From positions 1-34,048 of the forward strand of contig NZ_LGYO01000025.1 in assembly GCF_001263355.1 (NCBI RefSeq): a stretch of 34,048 nucleotides of DNA, given 5' to 3'. Shown here in pieces: positions 1 to 10,064 of this stretch. This DNA comes from Acetobacterium bakii. Its GTDB lineage: Bacteria; Bacillota; Clostridia; Eubacteriales; Eubacteriaceae. Numbering within the stretch: position 1 is the stretch's first letter; each line of letters starts with the position of its first letter. The translations under genes and the position numbers were made by a program. Below the pieces are notes generated by a model. That model had not been told where the DNA came from. It saw only the letters and a program-made list of their open reading frames with translations, and made no database searches.

Positions 1-87
1 AAAAAATAAGCAGGGCTAAATTTAACACAAATATTTATAAAAGAAAACTAGATTGCTTTGATGTCAGTTTCACAAACAATTTTGTAA

Positions 88-219
88 CGTCGAGGCGGAC
101 ATCTCGAAGAGTGTCCGACGGAGAGTGGAAAAATTCGCGAAGGCAACGAGCCAATCACAAGCTTGCTTGTAGTTGGCGACTGCCCGCGACCTCGAAGAAA
201 TTCGCGTAGCGATTTCTTC
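88..219. other. GC-rich structured intergenic stretch with three hairpins
   Basis: This stretch stands out from its AT-rich surroundings and folds into at least three hairpins: 96-117 (seven-pair stem), 150-177 (twelve of thirteen positions paired, very tight loop) and 194-219 (eight perfect pairs plus three inner pairs). No reading frame makes sense in it. It sits about 85 bases upstream of the giant glucan synthase gene. It could be a dispersed intergenic repeat or a structured leader RNA. No second copy was seen in this window, so the choice cannot be made here. Confidence 0.4.
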
Positions 220-302
220 TGGTTGTTTCGTGTAAACTGGCAGCGAAGCTCACAGTAGTTTCGTTATTTCCTAGTTAAAGAAAATTTATGAAAGGAAAAA
301 TA

Positions 303-3300
303 ATGAATGCTTATTTTATAATATTAATTGAAGGAATAATCTTAATAACGTGCATTATTGCTTTTCTCTGGTTTATTTTAGTCGACTCAGAAGGCTACAA
401 GAAACTAAGCCAGGAGGGTGTCTCAATTTCCAGTGAGGAACTCGAGGGAGATAAGAAAAAGACGGTTATTGGGCGTTATTTTAATAATAGAAGAAAATTT
501 TATCAATGGCCCGTTTCGAGAATGACCGATAACTACAAGTACATTTTGGCGGTATATAAAAAGCTGAACGATGATATCGAAAAAAAACAGGCGGTTCCTC
601 CTTCCGCAGAATGGCTGCTGGATAATTTTTATGTGATTGATGAAGAGGTTCAGGTCATCAAGCGCGATTTGGATAAACGCAGCTACCTGAGGTTGCCCAT
701 TTTAAATTCTGGTCCGTCAAAGGGGCATACCCGAATATATGCTCTGGCAAAGGACCTTGTGGATCAGACAAATGGTCAAGTTGATGAAAAAAAATTTTTG
801 CACTTCATGGAGGAATATCAGTCCCATGATGTGCTTCTTGAACGAGAAATAGTAGCGGTGCCGATGATGTTAAAGCTTGCGCTGATCGAAAAAATAAGGC
901 ATGAATGTGAAAATATTCAAAGCATACAGATACAGTGGCATAAAGCCGATAAGATTTTTGAAGAGTGGCTTGAAATCGAAGATTTGGATACAAAAGGAAT
1001 TACGAAATTACTTAGTGATAATGTGCGGGATATTAATGAAGAGAATGCCTATTTTATCGATCATTTATTTTACCATTTAAGACGATCAGGCCGTAGCTAT
1101 GCCGGAATCATAAAGGCAATGGATGAGAATTTTGTAAAGCAGGGTTCAACCACCGAGGAAATCATCCAAAATGAACATAATATACAGTCAATGATGACCG
1201 TCTCCATGAGTAATTGCATCACCAGTCTTCATTATTTCTCATCATTAAACTGGGCAGATATTTTTGACACGATAAGCTTTGTGGAGCTCATTTTAAAACA
1301 TGACCCGGATGGGACCTACCCGGATATGGATCCGCCTACCCGAAGTTATTATAAAACTAAAGTCGAGGAACTGGCACTGAGATACAACGTCTCGGAACTT
1401 TATATTTCTAATCTGGCTGTGCAAATGGCCTTGGATGCCTATCGGCAATGTGATGTCAAGAACATGTGCGAAACAAAATATCAAAAGACCTGGCATGTGG
1501 GCCATTATTTAATCGGTACAGGAATTGATGTTCTTGAAACCACACTGAAAAAAACAGATAGTTCGTCATCGACAGCAGAAAAAAGATCAGGGCTGCGAAA
1601 CTTCGGATTCCTGTATATTGGGTCTGTTGGTCTTATTACCCTGGTACTTATTGGGACAGCGGTGCAGTATTCCGTTATTTCGACAACATCAGATGTGCTT
1701 TTTTATTCATTATTGGCAATCATTGCGGTGCTGATTCCAGCATCTGAAATTGCCGTGAAAATGGTGAATTTTGTCATTAGTCATGCTTTAAAACCTTCCT
1801 TTTTCCCAAAACTTGAATTAAAAGACGGTATTCCCGAAAGCTTAAGTACCATTGTGGCAGTGCCAACCCTGATTCCAAATGAAAATCGATTAAAAGAACT
1901 CCTGGAGAAACTCGAAAACCATTATTTGTCGAATCGGGAAGAAAATCTTTATTTTACATTGATCGGAGCATTTAGAGATTCGGATGAAGGTCAGAGGGAG
2001 GATGACGATCGGATTATCGGGGCTGCCTTAGCGGGAATAAAGGAATTGAATGAAAAATATCCAAATGGAAAAAAAGATCGATTCTATTTCTTCCATCGCC
2101 GCAGTCAGTTTAACGAAAAAAACAATAAGTGGATCGGATGGGAAAGAAAACGAGGCGCAATCATCGAATTCAATGATCTTGTTTTAGGTTCCCAAGACAC
2201 CAGCTTTGCGTATTCATCCTCTGAAAAACCGCCTTTTTTGAACACAAAATATATTATTACATTGGATAGTGACACAGCCTTGCCTAATGGCATGGCCAAG
2301 AAAATGATTGGCGCCATGGCGCACCCATTAAACAGGCCTGTGATTGATACCGAAAGAGGCGTTGTGGTTGAGGGGTTTGGTTTGATGCAGCCAAAGATAG
2401 AGGTTGATAATGAAAGTTCAAACAAGACTCATTTTGCCCGGATTTTTACCGGACAGGAAGGAATCGACCCCTATACCTTTGCTGTATCCGATGTTTATCA
2501 GGATCTTTTCGGAGAGGGGATTTATAACGGAAAGGGAATCTATGATTTGAGGGTTTTTCAAAGCGCAATGAAAGATGCCATCTGTGACGATACCGTTTTA
2601 AGTCACGATTTGCTCGAAGGGTCTTACGTGCGAACCGGTTTGGTTACGGATCTTAAACTAATCGATTCCTATCCACTCCGTTATAATTCATATTCAGCGA
2701 GATTACATCGTTGGGTCAGAGGGGATTGGCAGCTGATTAAGTTTTTGAACAGAAAAATTTGCAATCGTCATGGCAGCAAAATTGCAAATCCGCTTTCGCT
2801 TCTGTCCCGCTGGAAGATTTTCGATAATCTGAGAAGAAGCTTGATCACCGTATCGCTGATGGTTCTGGTATTTCTGAGCTTCAGTATTTTGCCTGGGAGC
2901 ATTTTCTTCTGGCTGGGATTTTTTCTTGTTACTCTGGCATTTCCGCTTATTATCGGTGTGATTGGATATGTAATCTCCCTGCGTTTTCAATTTGAACGGA
3001 TCAAAAATTATATGCCGTTAATGCATGGCATAAAAGCTTTGTTTATGCAATTTTTGCTGAGCTTTGTATTTTTACCGTATCAGGCATGGCTGATGATTAA
3101 AGCAATTTCGGTGACATGGGTACGGGTTTTTATCACAAAGAAAAATCTGCTGGAATGGGTCACCTCGGATGATATTGAAAAGTCCCAGAGAAATGATTTG
3201 GAAAGTTATTTCCTGAATATGAGAGCATCCTTGCTGCAAGGTCTGATAGTTTTTTTACTGACTGTATTTTTTAAACCGGAATTAATGCTGCTCGGTCTGC

Positions 3301-6300
3301 TTTTCTTTGGTGCCTGGTTAATCGCACCTGTTATCGCATATTGGATCAGTAAGGATTATTGCGCTTTACAGCCAAAGATTTCTGAAAATGACAGGCATGA
3401 ACTGGGTCGAATTGCCCGAAAAACCTGGCGCTTTTTCGAGGAATTCACCAGTATTCATACTCATTATCTTCCTCCAGACAATTATCAGGAGGATCCCCCC
3501 AGATGTATGGCATTAAGAACATCCCCAACAAACATTGGTCTGGGACTTATGGCAGTATTATGCGCCAGAGATTTCGGATTTATCGGAACCTGCGAGATGA
3601 TGAATCTCATTGAAAAAACCATCACAACCATCGAAAAAATGGAGAAATGGAACGGTCACCTGTATAACTGGTACGATATTCAGACGTTAAGACCATTAAA
3701 ACCCCAGTATATATCAACAGTGGATAGTGGAAACCTGCTGTGTTACCTTGTCACAGTCAGCGAAGGGCTGAAAAATTATCTTGATTGTCCAATTGTTGAT
3801 GTTCAGTTTTCAAATGGGATCAGGGACACCTTATACTGTGCGGGGAAAGAGGGTTATGCAGCATATGAAAAAGTGCGTGCGATTCATGGGTTTCCATGTG
3901 CGGGTCAAACAAATCTGAAACTTTGGAACCAGGCCCTCAACGAGCTCCTGCTTGGACATGGATTGGAAGATATCCCAAAAGGAAACTGGCGCACAAAAAT
4001 TGAGCAAATGCTCAAAACATTCAAAAAAGACTTACAGCAATTTAGGCCGGGGGTTGAAGTTATGGAAAAGGTGCCAGATGAATTGCTTCAGAAAGACCTG
4101 GGCAGTAATTTCAGTGATAATATGACTGAATTGCTTGGGATGCTTGAGCACAACAGTACCCTTAACAACTTAGCTATGGTGTATAAGGCTAAGATGAGGT
4201 GTGTGAATCGATTAATTAGTGCTATTGAGAATTCACAAACGGGAGACTTTACCGAGGGGTTAGCATGGTTATTTGAATTAGAGGATAAACTGAATAAAGT
4301 CATCAAAACAACCAAACAGTTTATTAAACGATACAGAGCCCTGATTGAAAGAATCAATGCTTTGTCCGATGCCATGGAGTTTTCACCCTTATATGACACA
4401 AAAAGAGAATTGTTCAGTATTGGATACAATATCGAAGAAAACAAATTAAGTAATTCATACTATGATCTACTGGCCTCCGAAGCCCGTCAAACCAGTTATA
4501 TTTGTGTTGCACAGGGAAAAATACCAGCGTTGCACTGGTATAAATTGGAGCGGTCATTAACGGTCATGGATCACTACAAAGGTCTGATCTCCTGGACGGG
4601 GACAATGTTTGAATATTTAATGCCGTTATTAATCATGAAAAGCTATAAAAATACATTGCTCGACGAAACTTATTCCTTCGTCATTCGCAGTCAGAAAAAA
4701 TATGGCCACCAAAAGAGAATGCCATGGGGAACATCGGAATCAGGTTTTAATTCACTGGATAAGAACAGTGACTATCAATACAAGGCCATTGGTGTGCCCT
4801 GGCTTGGTCTGAAACGAGGATTGATTGAAGATGCGGTTACTGCTCCCTATGCAACCTTCTTAGCACTTCAGGTTGATCCTGAGGCTGCGGTTAAGAATAT
4901 TAAGCTGTTGAAGGAAGAGGGACTGGAAGGACCTTATGGATTTTATGAAGCCGCGGACTATACGGCTGATCGACTGCTTTATGAGAACAAACGAGCAGTT
5001 ATAAAAAGCTTCATGTCCCATCATCAGGGGATGAGTTTGGTGGCATTGGATAATTGTCTGCACAAAAATATTATGCAAAGACGATTTCATAAAAATCCGG
5101 AAATCCGTGCGGCCCAGTTATTGTTACAGGAAAAAGTTGCTTCCAACATCATCTTCATCAGCCGGACTCAGAAAAAATTAGTTCCCCACAAAGAATTGAT
5201 CATCGAAGAAACCAATACGCTAAGAAGATTCACAAAACCAGATCCCATCCTGCCCAATGCCCATATATTATCAAACGGCAATTATTCGGTTATGATCACC
5301 GATCGAGGAACCGGATACAGCAAAGATAAGCTGGGGATGCTCACGCGCTGGCGGGAAGACAGTACCCTGGATCAATACGGGATGTTCTTTTATCTGCGCA
5401 ATATCAGTACGAATACGGTTTGGTCGGCCACCTATGCTCCTTTAAATAAAATGCCGGAAAAATATCAGGTGGATTTTACCACAGACAAAGCAACCTTTCG
5501 ACGCCTGGACGGCGAAATTGAAACGAAAACAGAGATAATTGTTGCCTCTGGAGATAATGTTGAGATCCGCAGAATTACCCTAAAAAATTTAGGTGAAAAA
5601 TCCATTGTATTGGAATTAACAAGCTATTATGAAGTGGTTATGGCAACCCAGGGCGCAGATCTGGCGCATCCGGCCTTTAGTAATCTATTCGTAGAAACCA
5701 GCATACGCCCGAAAAGGAAATGTATTGTTGCAAACAGACGGCCACGATTGGATACTGAGAATAAAATGTGGATGGCCAATGCAGTTGTGGTTAATGAAAG
5801 CCTGCTTGAAGATATTCAGTATGAAACAGACCGGATGCAAATGATCGGCAGGGGAAATAGTCCTATTGACCCCATTGTTATGGAGCATGAAAAACCCCTT
5901 ACGAATACCTGCGGACCCGTATTGGATCCGGTGATGAGTATTCGGGTAAGAGTAAAAATTGAATCAGAAAAAACAATCCAGATTGTATTTCTGAATGCCG
6001 TCAGTGAAAATAACGAAACACTCCTGAAACTCATCGATAAATATGCAATGCCGGATGCCATTGAAGAAGGATTCAAGCTGGCGGCTGCCAGAAGCAAGGT
6101 CGAAGCTGAGTATCTCAATATGGATGCAACAGAAATGGAATTGTATCAGGATATGATTTCCGATATTCTCTTTATCAGTCCTTTAAAACGCAGTTTTCAG
6201 GATATGATCGGGGCGAATAAACAGGGACAGTCCTCACTTTGGCGTTATGGTATTTCCGGAGATCTACCGGTGGTCGTAGTGAAAATAAATAACACCAATC

Positions 6301-9074
6301 AGATGGAAATATTGTATGAGATTTTAAAAGCCCATGATTATTGGCGCTTAAAAGAGCTGAGAGTTGATTTGGTGATACTGAGCGAGGAGGAACATGATTA
6401 TGCCCTGCCCTTGTATCACCTCATCGCTGACTTCATATTAGCAAGTCAGAACCATGATATTGTGAATAAAACCGGGGATATTTTTATCATGGATGTGAAG
6501 ACCATTCCCAAAGAAGATATCAATTTGCTTTATGCGGTGGCCAGAATGATTCTGGTTGGTGGTGGCGGAACCATGACCGATCAGGTAAGGCGATCTCCAA
6601 ACCGTCTTCTGCCAGCCAGAAGACAGCCTACCAGAGCACCTTTAGAACTGCTCATGCCGGTCATCGAGGAGCAGGAACTGTTATTTTACAACGGCCTGGG
6701 AGGATTTAGTCTGGATGGCAGCAAATATGTGATTCAACTGAAAAAAGACGAAAATACGCCACTGCCATGGTGTAACATCATAGCAAACCCCGGGTTTGGT
6801 TTCATCGTTTCAGAAGTAGGGTCAGGACATACCTGGTATAAAAACAGCCGTGAAAATAAACTGACGCCCTGGTCTAACGATCAGGTATCAGACAGTTCGG
6901 GGGAAGCAATCTACATTGTCGACGAAGAGTCCCAGGAAGTATGGACGGTGACAGCCGAGCCCGTGCGAGAAGAAGAACCATACACCGTGAGCCATGGTTT
7001 CGGTTATTCTGTATTTGAGCATACCAGTCATGGCATTAAACAACGATTGACCCAGCATGTACATGTTGAAGAGTCGGTGAAAATAAGTATCCTTAATTTA
7101 AAAAATGAATCAGAACTCAAGCGAGATTTAACGTTAACCTATTATATCAGACCGGTCATGGGTGTAAGTGATCAGGCCACTGCTTTGCATATAAAAACAA
7201 GTCTGGATGAATCCGGTGTTTTATTAATCGAAAATCCATACAATGAGGAGTTTCCTGGGAAAATTTGTTTCATGGATGTTTCAATCAGAGAGCGTTCAGT
7301 CAGCGGGGATCGCAATGAGTTTTTTGGCGTCGGTGATATGCGCCTGCCTGAAAGTTTGCTCAATGAGGCTCTTTCAGGGGCAACGGGTACAGGATTTGAC
7401 CCCTGCGGCGCCATTCAAGTGAAGATTACACTTTATCCAAATGAACGAAAAAACGTGGTTTTTCTACTGGGAATGGCATCAAATCTAAAAGAAATAAGTG
7501 AGATCGCAGGAAAGTTTACAATTGTAAAGAATGCCAAAGAGTCATTAATCGAGGTCAAAGATTTCTGGAAAGATAAACTGGGGATCGTTCAGGTGAAAAC
7601 CCCAACCAATTCCATGAATCTGATGCTGAATGGATGGCTTCAGTATCAGGTAATATCCTGTCGATTATGGGCCAGATCCGGTTTTTATCAATCAGGAGGG
7701 GCCTTCGGATTTAGGGATCAGCTTCAGGACTGTTTATCAATTGCACACCTATGGCCTGAAGCCTGTCGTTCCCAAATTTTGCTCCATGCAAGACATCAGT
7801 ACATCGAAGGAGATGTTCAGCATTGGTGGCATGAACCTTTTGGAAAGGGAACCCGAACCCATTTTTCAGATGATCGATTGTGGCTGCCCTATGTGACGGC
7901 AGAATATATTCGAATCACCGGAGATTGGGAAATATTAAATGAAGAGATTCCATTTTTAGAAGATTTGGAACTTAAACAATTTGAAGATGAACGCTACGGG
8001 ATTCCAAGGATTTCAGCGTCAACCGCATCCCTCTACGAACATTGCATCAGAGCCATTGAGATTTCCCTGAAGTTCGGAAATCATGGTCTTCCCCTGATGG
8101 GTTCCGGGGATTGGAATGATGGTATGAATACTGTGGGAAACAAGGGGCTGGGGGAAAGCATCTGGCTCGGCTGGTTTTTAATTTCAAATCTTGATCTCTT
8201 TATTCCCATATGCCGGGAAACCGGAGATCATGAAAAAGTTGAAAAATACAAGCGGGTTAAAGAAACTGTGTTAGAAGCCATTGAAACCAGCGGCTGGGAT
8301 GGCAACTGGTACAGACGGGCCTATTTTGACAATGGCCAGGTCTTGGGTTCTAATAAAAATACCGAGTGTATGATTGATTCCATTGCTCAAAGCTGGTCAG
8401 TGATCTCAGGTGCGGGAAATCACGATCGGGCTCTCCAAGCCATGCATTCCCTGGAGCAATACCTGGTATCCAGAGAAGATGGATTAATTAAGCTGCTGAC
8501 ACCACCCTTTGAGAAATCAAACCTCGATCCCGGTTACATTAAAGGGTACATTCCAGGTGTCAGAGAAAACGGTGGACAATATACCCATGCCGCAGCCTGG
8601 GTCATCATTGCCTTTGCCAAACTGGGAGATGGCGACAAAGCCTGGGAACTTTTCGAACTCATTAACCCGATAAACCATACTGAAAACTTTAGAGAATATT
8701 TCAGATACAAGGCCGAGCCCTATGTGGTGGCGGCGGACGTTTACTCGGTTTATCCTCACACCGGAAGAGGTGGTTGGACCTGGTATACCGGAGCCGCAGG
8801 TTGGCTGTACCGGGCGGGACTCGAGTATATATTGGGCTTCCAGAAAAATGGCGACAGACTGATTATGGATCCATGTATTCCTCATAAATGGAAAGAATAT
8901 CAAATGAGTTACAATTACATGGGAACAAAATATGAAATCAAGGTTTATAATCCTGAAGGGCTCAGCAAGGGCGTTAAAAAAATTTCAGTTGACGGAAAGA
9001 TATCAATGGGCAACGTCATTAATCTCATCGATGATGGAAAATCCCATGAGGTTGAAGTTTTGATGGGATTATAG
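303..9074 (+). CDS. Cyclic beta-1,2-glucan synthase-like protein (GT84 + glycoamylase-like + GH94 domains)
   Basis: A giant protein of about 2,920 residues, the usual size of NdvB/Cgs-type cyclic beta-1,2-glucan synthases. Order seen: an N-terminal membrane helix; a cytoplasmic region; membrane helices near residues 440-490; a glycosyltransferase region with a DSD metal/sugar motif near 655 and an RLHRWVRGDWQ stretch (QxxRW-like) near 805; further membrane helices between about 860 and 1040; a glycoamylase-like domain around 1430-1600 with SHHQGMS; and a C-terminal GH94 phosphorylase-type domain with GAFGFRDQLQ near 2465 and the catalytic-acid motif DWNDGMN near 2603. In known members the GT84 part makes a linear beta-1,2-glucan from UDP-glucose and the GH94 part trims it. 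ATG at 303 is preferred because AAAGGA lies six bases upstream; an in-frame ATG at 288 has no good ribosome site. The gene is monocistronic, closed by a strong terminator. Confidence 0.88.
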   Translation: MNAYFIILIEGIILITCIIAFLWFILVDSEGYKKLSQEGVSISSEELEGDKKKTVIGRYFNNRRKFYQWPVSRMTDNYKYILAVYKKLNDDIEKKQAVPPSAEWLLDNFYVIDEEVQVIKRDLDKRSYLRLPILNSGPSKGHTRIYALAKDLVDQTNGQVDEKKFLHFMEEYQSHDVLLEREIVAVPMMLKLALIEKIRHECENIQSIQIQWHKADKIFEEWLEIEDLDTKGITKLLSDNVRDINEENAYFIDHLFYHLRRSGRSYAGIIKAMDENFVKQGSTTEEIIQNEHNIQSMMTVSMSNCITSLHYFSSLNWADIFDTISFVELILKHDPDGTYPDMDPPTRSYYKTKVEELALRYNVSELYISNLAVQMALDAYRQCDVKNMCETKYQKTWHVGHYLIGTGIDVLETTLKKTDSSSSTAEKRSGLRNFGFLYIGSVGLITLVLIGTAVQYSVISTTSDVLFYSLLAIIAVLIPASEIAVKMVNFVISHALKPSFFPKLELKDGIPESLSTIVAVPTLIPNENRLKELLEKLENHYLSNREENLYFTLIGAFRDSDEGQREDDDRIIGAALAGIKELNEKYPNGKKDRFYFFHRRSQFNEKNNKWIGWERKRGAIIEFNDLVLGSQDTSFAYSSSEKPPFLNTKYIITLDSDTALPNGMAKKMIGAMAHPLNRPVIDTERGVVVEGFGLMQPKIEVDNESSNKTHFARIFTGQEGIDPYTFAVSDVYQDLFGEGIYNGKGIYDLRVFQSAMKDAICDDTVLSHDLLEGSYVRTGLVTDLKLIDSYPLRYNSYSARLHRWVRGDWQLIKFLNRKICNRHGSKIANPLSLLSRWKIFDNLRRSLITVSLMVLVFLSFSILPGSIFFWLGFFLVTLAFPLIIGVIGYVISLRFQFERIKNYMPLMHGIKALFMQFLLSFVFLPYQAWLMIKAISVTWVRVFITKKNLLEWVTSDDIEKSQRNDLESYFLNMRASLLQGLIVFLLTVFFKPELMLLGLLFFGAWLIAPVIAYWISKDYCALQPKISENDRHELGRIARKTWRFFEEFTSIHTHYLPPDNYQEDPPRCMALRTSPTNIGLGLMAVLCARDFGFIGTCEMMNLIEKTITTIEKMEKWNGHLYNWYDIQTLRPLKPQYISTVDSGNLLCYLVTVSEGLKNYLDCPIVDVQFSNGIRDTLYCAGKEGYAAYEKVRAIHGFPCAGQTNLKLWNQALNELLLGHGLEDIPKGNWRTKIEQMLKTFKKDLQQFRPGVEVMEKVPDELLQKDLGSNFSDNMTELLGMLEHNSTLNNLAMVYKAKMRCVNRLISAIENSQTGDFTEGLAWLFELEDKLNKVIKTTKQFIKRYRALIERINALSDAMEFSPLYDTKRELFSIGYNIEENKLSNSYYDLLASEARQTSYICVAQGKIPALHWYKLERSLTVMDHYKGLISWTGTMFEYLMPLLIMKSYKNTLLDETYSFVIRSQKKYGHQKRMPWGTSESGFNSLDKNSDYQYKAIGVPWLGLKRGLIEDAVTAPYATFLALQVDPEAAVKNIKLLKEEGLEGPYGFYEAADYTADRLLYENKRAVIKSFMSHHQGMSLVALDNCLHKNIMQRRFHKNPEIRAAQLLLQEKVASNIIFISRTQKKLVPHKELIIEETNTLRRFTKPDPILPNAHILSNGNYSVMITDRGTGYSKDKLGMLTRWREDSTLDQYGMFFYLRNISTNTVWSATYAPLNKMPEKYQVDFTTDKATFRRLDGEIETKTEIIVASGDNVEIRRITLKNLGEKSIVLELTSYYEVVMATQGADLAHPAFSNLFVETSIRPKRKCIVANRRPRLDTENKMWMANAVVVNESLLEDIQYETDRMQMIGRGNSPIDPIVMEHEKPLTNTCGPVLDPVMSIRVRVKIESEKTIQIVFLNAVSENNETLLKLIDKYAMPDAIEEGFKLAAARSKVEAEYLNMDATEMELYQDMISDILFISPLKRSFQDMIGANKQGQSSLWRYGISGDLPVVVVKINNTNQMEILYEILKAHDYWRLKELRVDLVILSEEEHDYALPLYHLIADFILASQNHDIVNKTGDIFIMDVKTIPKEDINLLYAVARMILVGGGGTMTDQVRRSPNRLLPARRQPTRAPLELLMPVIEEQELLFYNGLGGFSLDGSKYVIQLKKDENTPLPWCNIIANPGFGFIVSEVGSGHTWYKNSRENKLTPWSNDQVSDSSGEAIYIVDEESQEVWTVTAEPVREEEPYTVSHGFGYSVFEHTSHGIKQRLTQHVHVEESVKISILNLKNESELKRDLTLTYYIRPVMGVSDQATALHIKTSLDESGVLLIENPYNEEFPGKICFMDVSIRERSVSGDRNEFFGVGDMRLPESLLNEALSGATGTGFDPCGAIQVKITLYPNERKNVVFLLGMASNLKEISEIAGKFTIVKNAKESLIEVKDFWKDKLGIVQVKTPTNSMNLMLNGWLQYQVISCRLWARSGFYQSGGAFGFRDQLQDCLSIAHLWPEACRSQILLHARHQYIEGDVQHWWHEPFGKGTRTHFSDDRLWLPYVTAEYIRITGDWEILNEEIPFLEDLELKQFEDERYGIPRISASTASLYEHCIRAIEISLKFGNHGLPLMGSGDWNDGMNTVGNKGLGESIWLGWFLISNLDLFIPICRETGDHEKVEKYKRVKETVLEAIETSGWDGNWYRRAYFDNGQVLGSNKNTECMIDSIAQSWSVISGAGNHDRALQAMHSLEQYLVSREDGLIKLLTPPFEKSNLDPGYIKGYIPGVRENGGQYTHAAAWVIIAFAKLGDGDKAWELFELINPINHTENFREYFRYKAEPYVVAADVYSVYPHTGRGGWTWYTGAAGWLYRAGLEYILGFQKNGDRLIMDPCIPHKWKEYQMSYNYMGTKYEIKVYNPEGLSKGVKKISVDGKISMGNVINLIDDGKSHEVEVLMGL

Positions 9075-9079
9075 AACTA

Positions 9080-9119
9080 AAAAAGAACAAGTGGCTCATT
9101 AGAACCACTTGTTCTTTTT
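9080..9119. terminator. Bidirectional rho-independent terminator
   Basis: A perfect fifteen-pair stem (9080-9094 with 9105-9119) has A-runs on its left arm and T-runs on its right arm, so it can stop transcription from both sides. It closes the glucan synthase gene on the plus strand and the transporter gene on the minus strand. The minus-strand gene's stop codon lies in the loop and its last six codons (KKNKWF) are one arm of the hairpin. Confidence 0.9.
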
Positions 9120-10028
9120 GAAATAAATAAGGGTTACGGTTACAACTGCAAGACATAAAACGATAACAAAGTGATAGCCATATTCCCAATGAAATTCGGG
9201 CATGATAATGTTCATCCCATACCAACCGACAATGAGCGTCAGCGGTAAAAAAATCGAAGTGATTACCGTAAAAACCTTCATGACATAGTTGAGATTAATA
9301 TCCATTTGCTCCTGATAGGTTTCTCTTATCTGGGAGCCATAGTCACGAAGGTTAACAACGCCATTGTAAAGCCGGTTGACGCGATTCGTATGAATTTTAA
9401 AATACCGCAATTCCTTTTTATCAATTAACTCATTCTCATTTTCTTCAATCGATTCTGAAATTTCCAAAAGTTCCTCATAGTAGCGCTTCAGACTCAGAAG
9501 CTTTTTTCGAAAAGCAATCAGAAAAGGGATTAGTTCATCCGTCTTAGACATAATCAAATCTTCTTCGAGCTTGGCAATTTCCTGTTCAATTTTTTCAAGG
9601 ATAAATCGATCATCTAACGTAAGTTTGTCAAAAAATAAACGAATTATTTTTCCCGGGCTGATATTTTTAATTTTTTCGGCTTCAATATCGAAAATGAGGT
9701 TTTTGAAAAAATCATCATGGTCACTGACAAATAAGAGGAATTTATCCGTAAAATAAATACAGAGCCGATGAGGTTTGCCCCCTTCATTGATGGCTTCGGG
9801 AATATTCAGGGTGACAAAATCAAAACCATCATGGCTTTCAAATTTAGATGTGATGCCCTCTAGGCATTCAGCTACGATTTTAGGACTGATGCCAAGATCT
9901 GGACTGACGGACTCAAGTTCGTTTAAATTAAATATGCATAAATGGGATTTGCCCTCGAGGGCATTGACGTTTTCAAGGGCATCAACGATTAAAACATCAT
10001 GATTAAAACGGTATATCATCATTTCCAC
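9099..10028 (-). CDS. CorA-family divalent metal ion transporter
   Basis: A 309-residue protein with the CorA layout: a soluble alpha/beta N-terminal part, a long helical and strongly charged middle (about residues 130-230), and two C-terminal membrane helices. The signature GMN tripeptide at 271-273 follows the first helix (context WYGMNI), and a short MPE loop leads to the last helix. CorA pentamers import magnesium or, in some branches, cobalt, nickel or zinc; the substrate cannot be read from sequence here. The start at 10028 is GTG, with AAGGA seven bases upstream; an in-frame ATG six bases further in is also possible. It lies 36 bases downstream of the NYN-domain gene on the same strand, so the two probably form an operon. 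Confidence 0.88.
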   Translation of the reverse strand: MEMMIYRFNHDVLIVDALENVNALEGKSHLCIFNLNELESVSPDLGISPKIVAECLEGITSKFESHDGFDFVTLNIPEAINEGGKPHRLCIYFTDKFLLFVSDHDDFFKNLIFDIEAEKIKNISPGKIIRLFFDKLTLDDRFILEKIEQEIAKLEEDLIMSKTDELIPFLIAFRKKLLSLKRYYEELLEISESIEENENELIDKKELRYFKIHTNRVNRLYNGVVNLRDYGSQIRETYQEQMDINLNYVMKVFTVITSIFLPLTLIVGWYGMNIIMPEFHWEYGYHFVIVLCLAVVTVTLIYFKKNKWF

Positions 10029-10064
10029 ATCCTGATCCTTTATTTATGTTTTCTCAAGCAGTAC

